From Armatimonadota bacterium (GTDB lineage: Bacteria; Armatimonadota; UBA5829), in contig JAAYKE010000020.1 in NCBI GenBank assembly GCA_012522575.1, positions 1 to 34,332 of the forward strand: 34,332 nt of DNA, read 5' to 3'. A program made the translations under genes and the position numbers. Shown here in pieces: positions 33,175 to 34,332 of the stretch. The notes under the pieces were generated by a model. It ran no database searches and was not told where the DNA came from. It saw only the letters and a program-made list of their open reading frames with translations. Each line of letters begins with the position of its first letter. The stretch's first letter is position 1.

Positions 33175-34332
33175 TCAAGCAATGGGGATGTTGATGTCGA
33201 CGTATGGCCCCTTAATGTTGGTGGGGTTGGTCCAACGGCCAATCTTATCCCATGCGCCTGCGGCAGCAAAGTTTCTGCCGATATGCTTGTAACCAGCCCC
33301 GATGCCGAAGCTGCCAAAGTTGCCGGTAAGCTTGCCGTCCCAGGCAGTATTTTTATCTTTGACGTTGGGATAGCCTGTCCCGGAAACAGCAAGGGTATCG
33401 CTCTTTGTCCAGTTGCCGGCAAATCCGAAGTTGCCAAACGGAATGTTGAGATCGGCGCCATATACTCTGGCTTGATCAAATAGATAAAAAGCAGGGCCAT
33501 AGCTAGAATCTCTTGTCCACGCCTGGTAGAACGACAGACCAAGGATTCCTTTTCCTGGTGTGCCAATTTCCGCACGAGCGCCGGCCGTTTGGGTGACTTC
33601 ATGTTTAAGTCCGCCCACATTGGTCCCACCTATGAAGTGATTGCTCATCAACCCCGCCTGGCTTGCAAGCCCTGCAGCGAAGTAGTTGTTCTGGTCATTC
33701 TTTGCAGCAAAAAGGGTAAGGTCTACGCCACCGAAGTTGCAGCCAAGCTTGGCGCCATCCATCATGTAGTTGCCGTCATCGGTCTTGATGTTGCTGGTAT
33801 AGCTGTCCACATCGATTTTCTTGAGCGTATACGGAGTCCACTGGATCGGGAATCGACCGACAGTCAGTTTCCCCTTGCTTCCAAGCGCAGTGTCGATGTA
33901 GAGGCAGTATGGGAAGAATGAATCTGCCTGCATCGTTTGGGATGAATATGAGTCAACAGAACCCAGATAGTTGAGATAATCGCCATAGTTGATCATAGCA
34001 ACCGCAGTAGTGGAGTTGCTGACTCGACCAGTAATAGTAAGATCGAAGTCCTTGATAACTGCGATATTTCTCATCAATTTGTCGCCTAACAGCCTGCTGT
34101 CCATATCATATGCATTTGGCTGCCAACGATCCACGACTATGTCACCTTCGAGTTCTTCTTCCCACTTAGAACGGTTGGAAGTCGCAATAGCAAAGACGTT
34201 GGCTACGCCGGTAATGCGGACTCTGTTCTGCTCGGCCTCAAGAGCATCGACGCGGGCGGACAGAGCCGCTACGTCTCTCTTGAGAGCGTCAACATCGACG
34301 CCCAGCGCTGCCAGCTCATCGCGGAACTCGTC
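33175..34332 (-). CDS. SLH-type outer-membrane porin, 5' end missing, in-frame stop
   Basis: The frame is open to the window edge, giving 385 codons before a TGA. The N-terminal visible part is a coiled coil (DALKRDVAALSARVDALEAE), which in SLH-type porins links the peptidoglycan-binding SLH domain, here outside the window, to the beta-barrel. The barrel follows from about RITGVANVFAIAT, with many amphipathic strands. Such porins join the cell wall and outer membrane in diderm bacteria such as cyanobacteria, Deinococcus relatives and Negativicutes. The TGA at 33175-33177 cuts the barrel before its last strands; the frame continues at 32818-33174. The GTG at 34134 is not a credible true start because the frame extends well beyond it. 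Confidence 0.85.
   Translation of the reverse strand, partial: DEFRDELAALGVDVDALKRDVAALSARVDALEAEQNRVRITGVANVFAIATSNRSKWEEELEGDIVVDRWQPNAYDMDSRLLGDKLMRNIAVIKDFDLTITGRVSNSTTAVAMINYGDYLNYLGSVDSYSSQTMQADSFFPYCLYIDTALGSKGKLTVGRFPIQWTPYTLKKIDVDSYTSNIKTDDGNYMMDGAKLGCNFGGVDLTLFAAKNDQNNYFAAGLASQAGLMSNHFIGGTNVGGLKHEVTQTAGARAEIGTPGKGILGLSFYQAWTRDSSYGPAFYLFDQARVYGADLNIPFGNFGFAGNWTKSDTLAVSGTGYPNVKDKNTAWDGKLTGNFGSFGIGAGYKHIGRNFAAAGAWDKIGRWTNPTNIKGPYVDINIPIA

Noticed and set aside
33175-33177. TGA as a reassigned sense codon in this organism
   Set aside because: Several other genes in the window, such as those ending at 320, 18148 and 30755, stop at TGA with normal C-termini.

Overview
Nearly every gene in this 34.3 kb window lies on the minus strand. 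SLH-type porins, many GH123/DUF4091-like glycosidases, very large FtsX permeases and a bacterial pyruvate phosphate dikinase together suggest a diderm environmental bacterium. Armatimonadota or a neighbouring phylum fits best, but this is inferred from gene content and no rRNA is present. The genetic code is standard: TGA ends several genes. TTG and GTG starts are used.

Layout, read from the right end in the direction of transcription: (a) a 5'-truncated SLH-type porin interrupted by an in-frame TGA, closed by a strong terminator; (b) a secreted protein of unknown function; (c) a pentose/polyol block: zinc dehydrogenase, orphan ABC ATPase, ribulokinase and a GH123-like secreted glycosidase, then a repeat-rich 426 bp gap and a second, paralogous glycosidase; (d) a small unknown protein, FabZ and a PIG-L-type deacetylase; (e) a sugar ABC importer (lipoprotein plus two permeases, no ATPase) with the same hairpin repeat family at both ends of the operon; (f) a stand-alone MoxR ATPase and pyruvate phosphate dikinase; (g) a seven-gene run from about 13.8 kb to 0.3 kb.

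Region (g) is the most unusual part. It encodes a roughly 2080-residue membrane protein joining a catalytically degenerate M28 peptidase domain, a large extracytoplasmic region with four copies of a small module, and FtsX permease cores. It continues with an OPT-like transporter, a duplicated two-domain soluble protein, a PqqD-like (RRE fold) protein, a second FtsX permease whose external domain is built from tandem repeats, a LolD/MacB-type ATPase and a Gfo/Idh oxidoreductase. The simplest reading is an asymmetric ABC exporter or envelope machine with one ATPase, two dissimilar permeases and a possible peptide-recognition subunit. Its substrate cannot be read from the sequence.

The left edge (1-319) holds palindromic repeats, a short plus-strand reading frame that looks like a protein C-terminus, and a possible minus-strand membrane protein start running off the window. 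No tRNA, rRNA, CRISPR array, transposase or transcription-factor gene was recognised.
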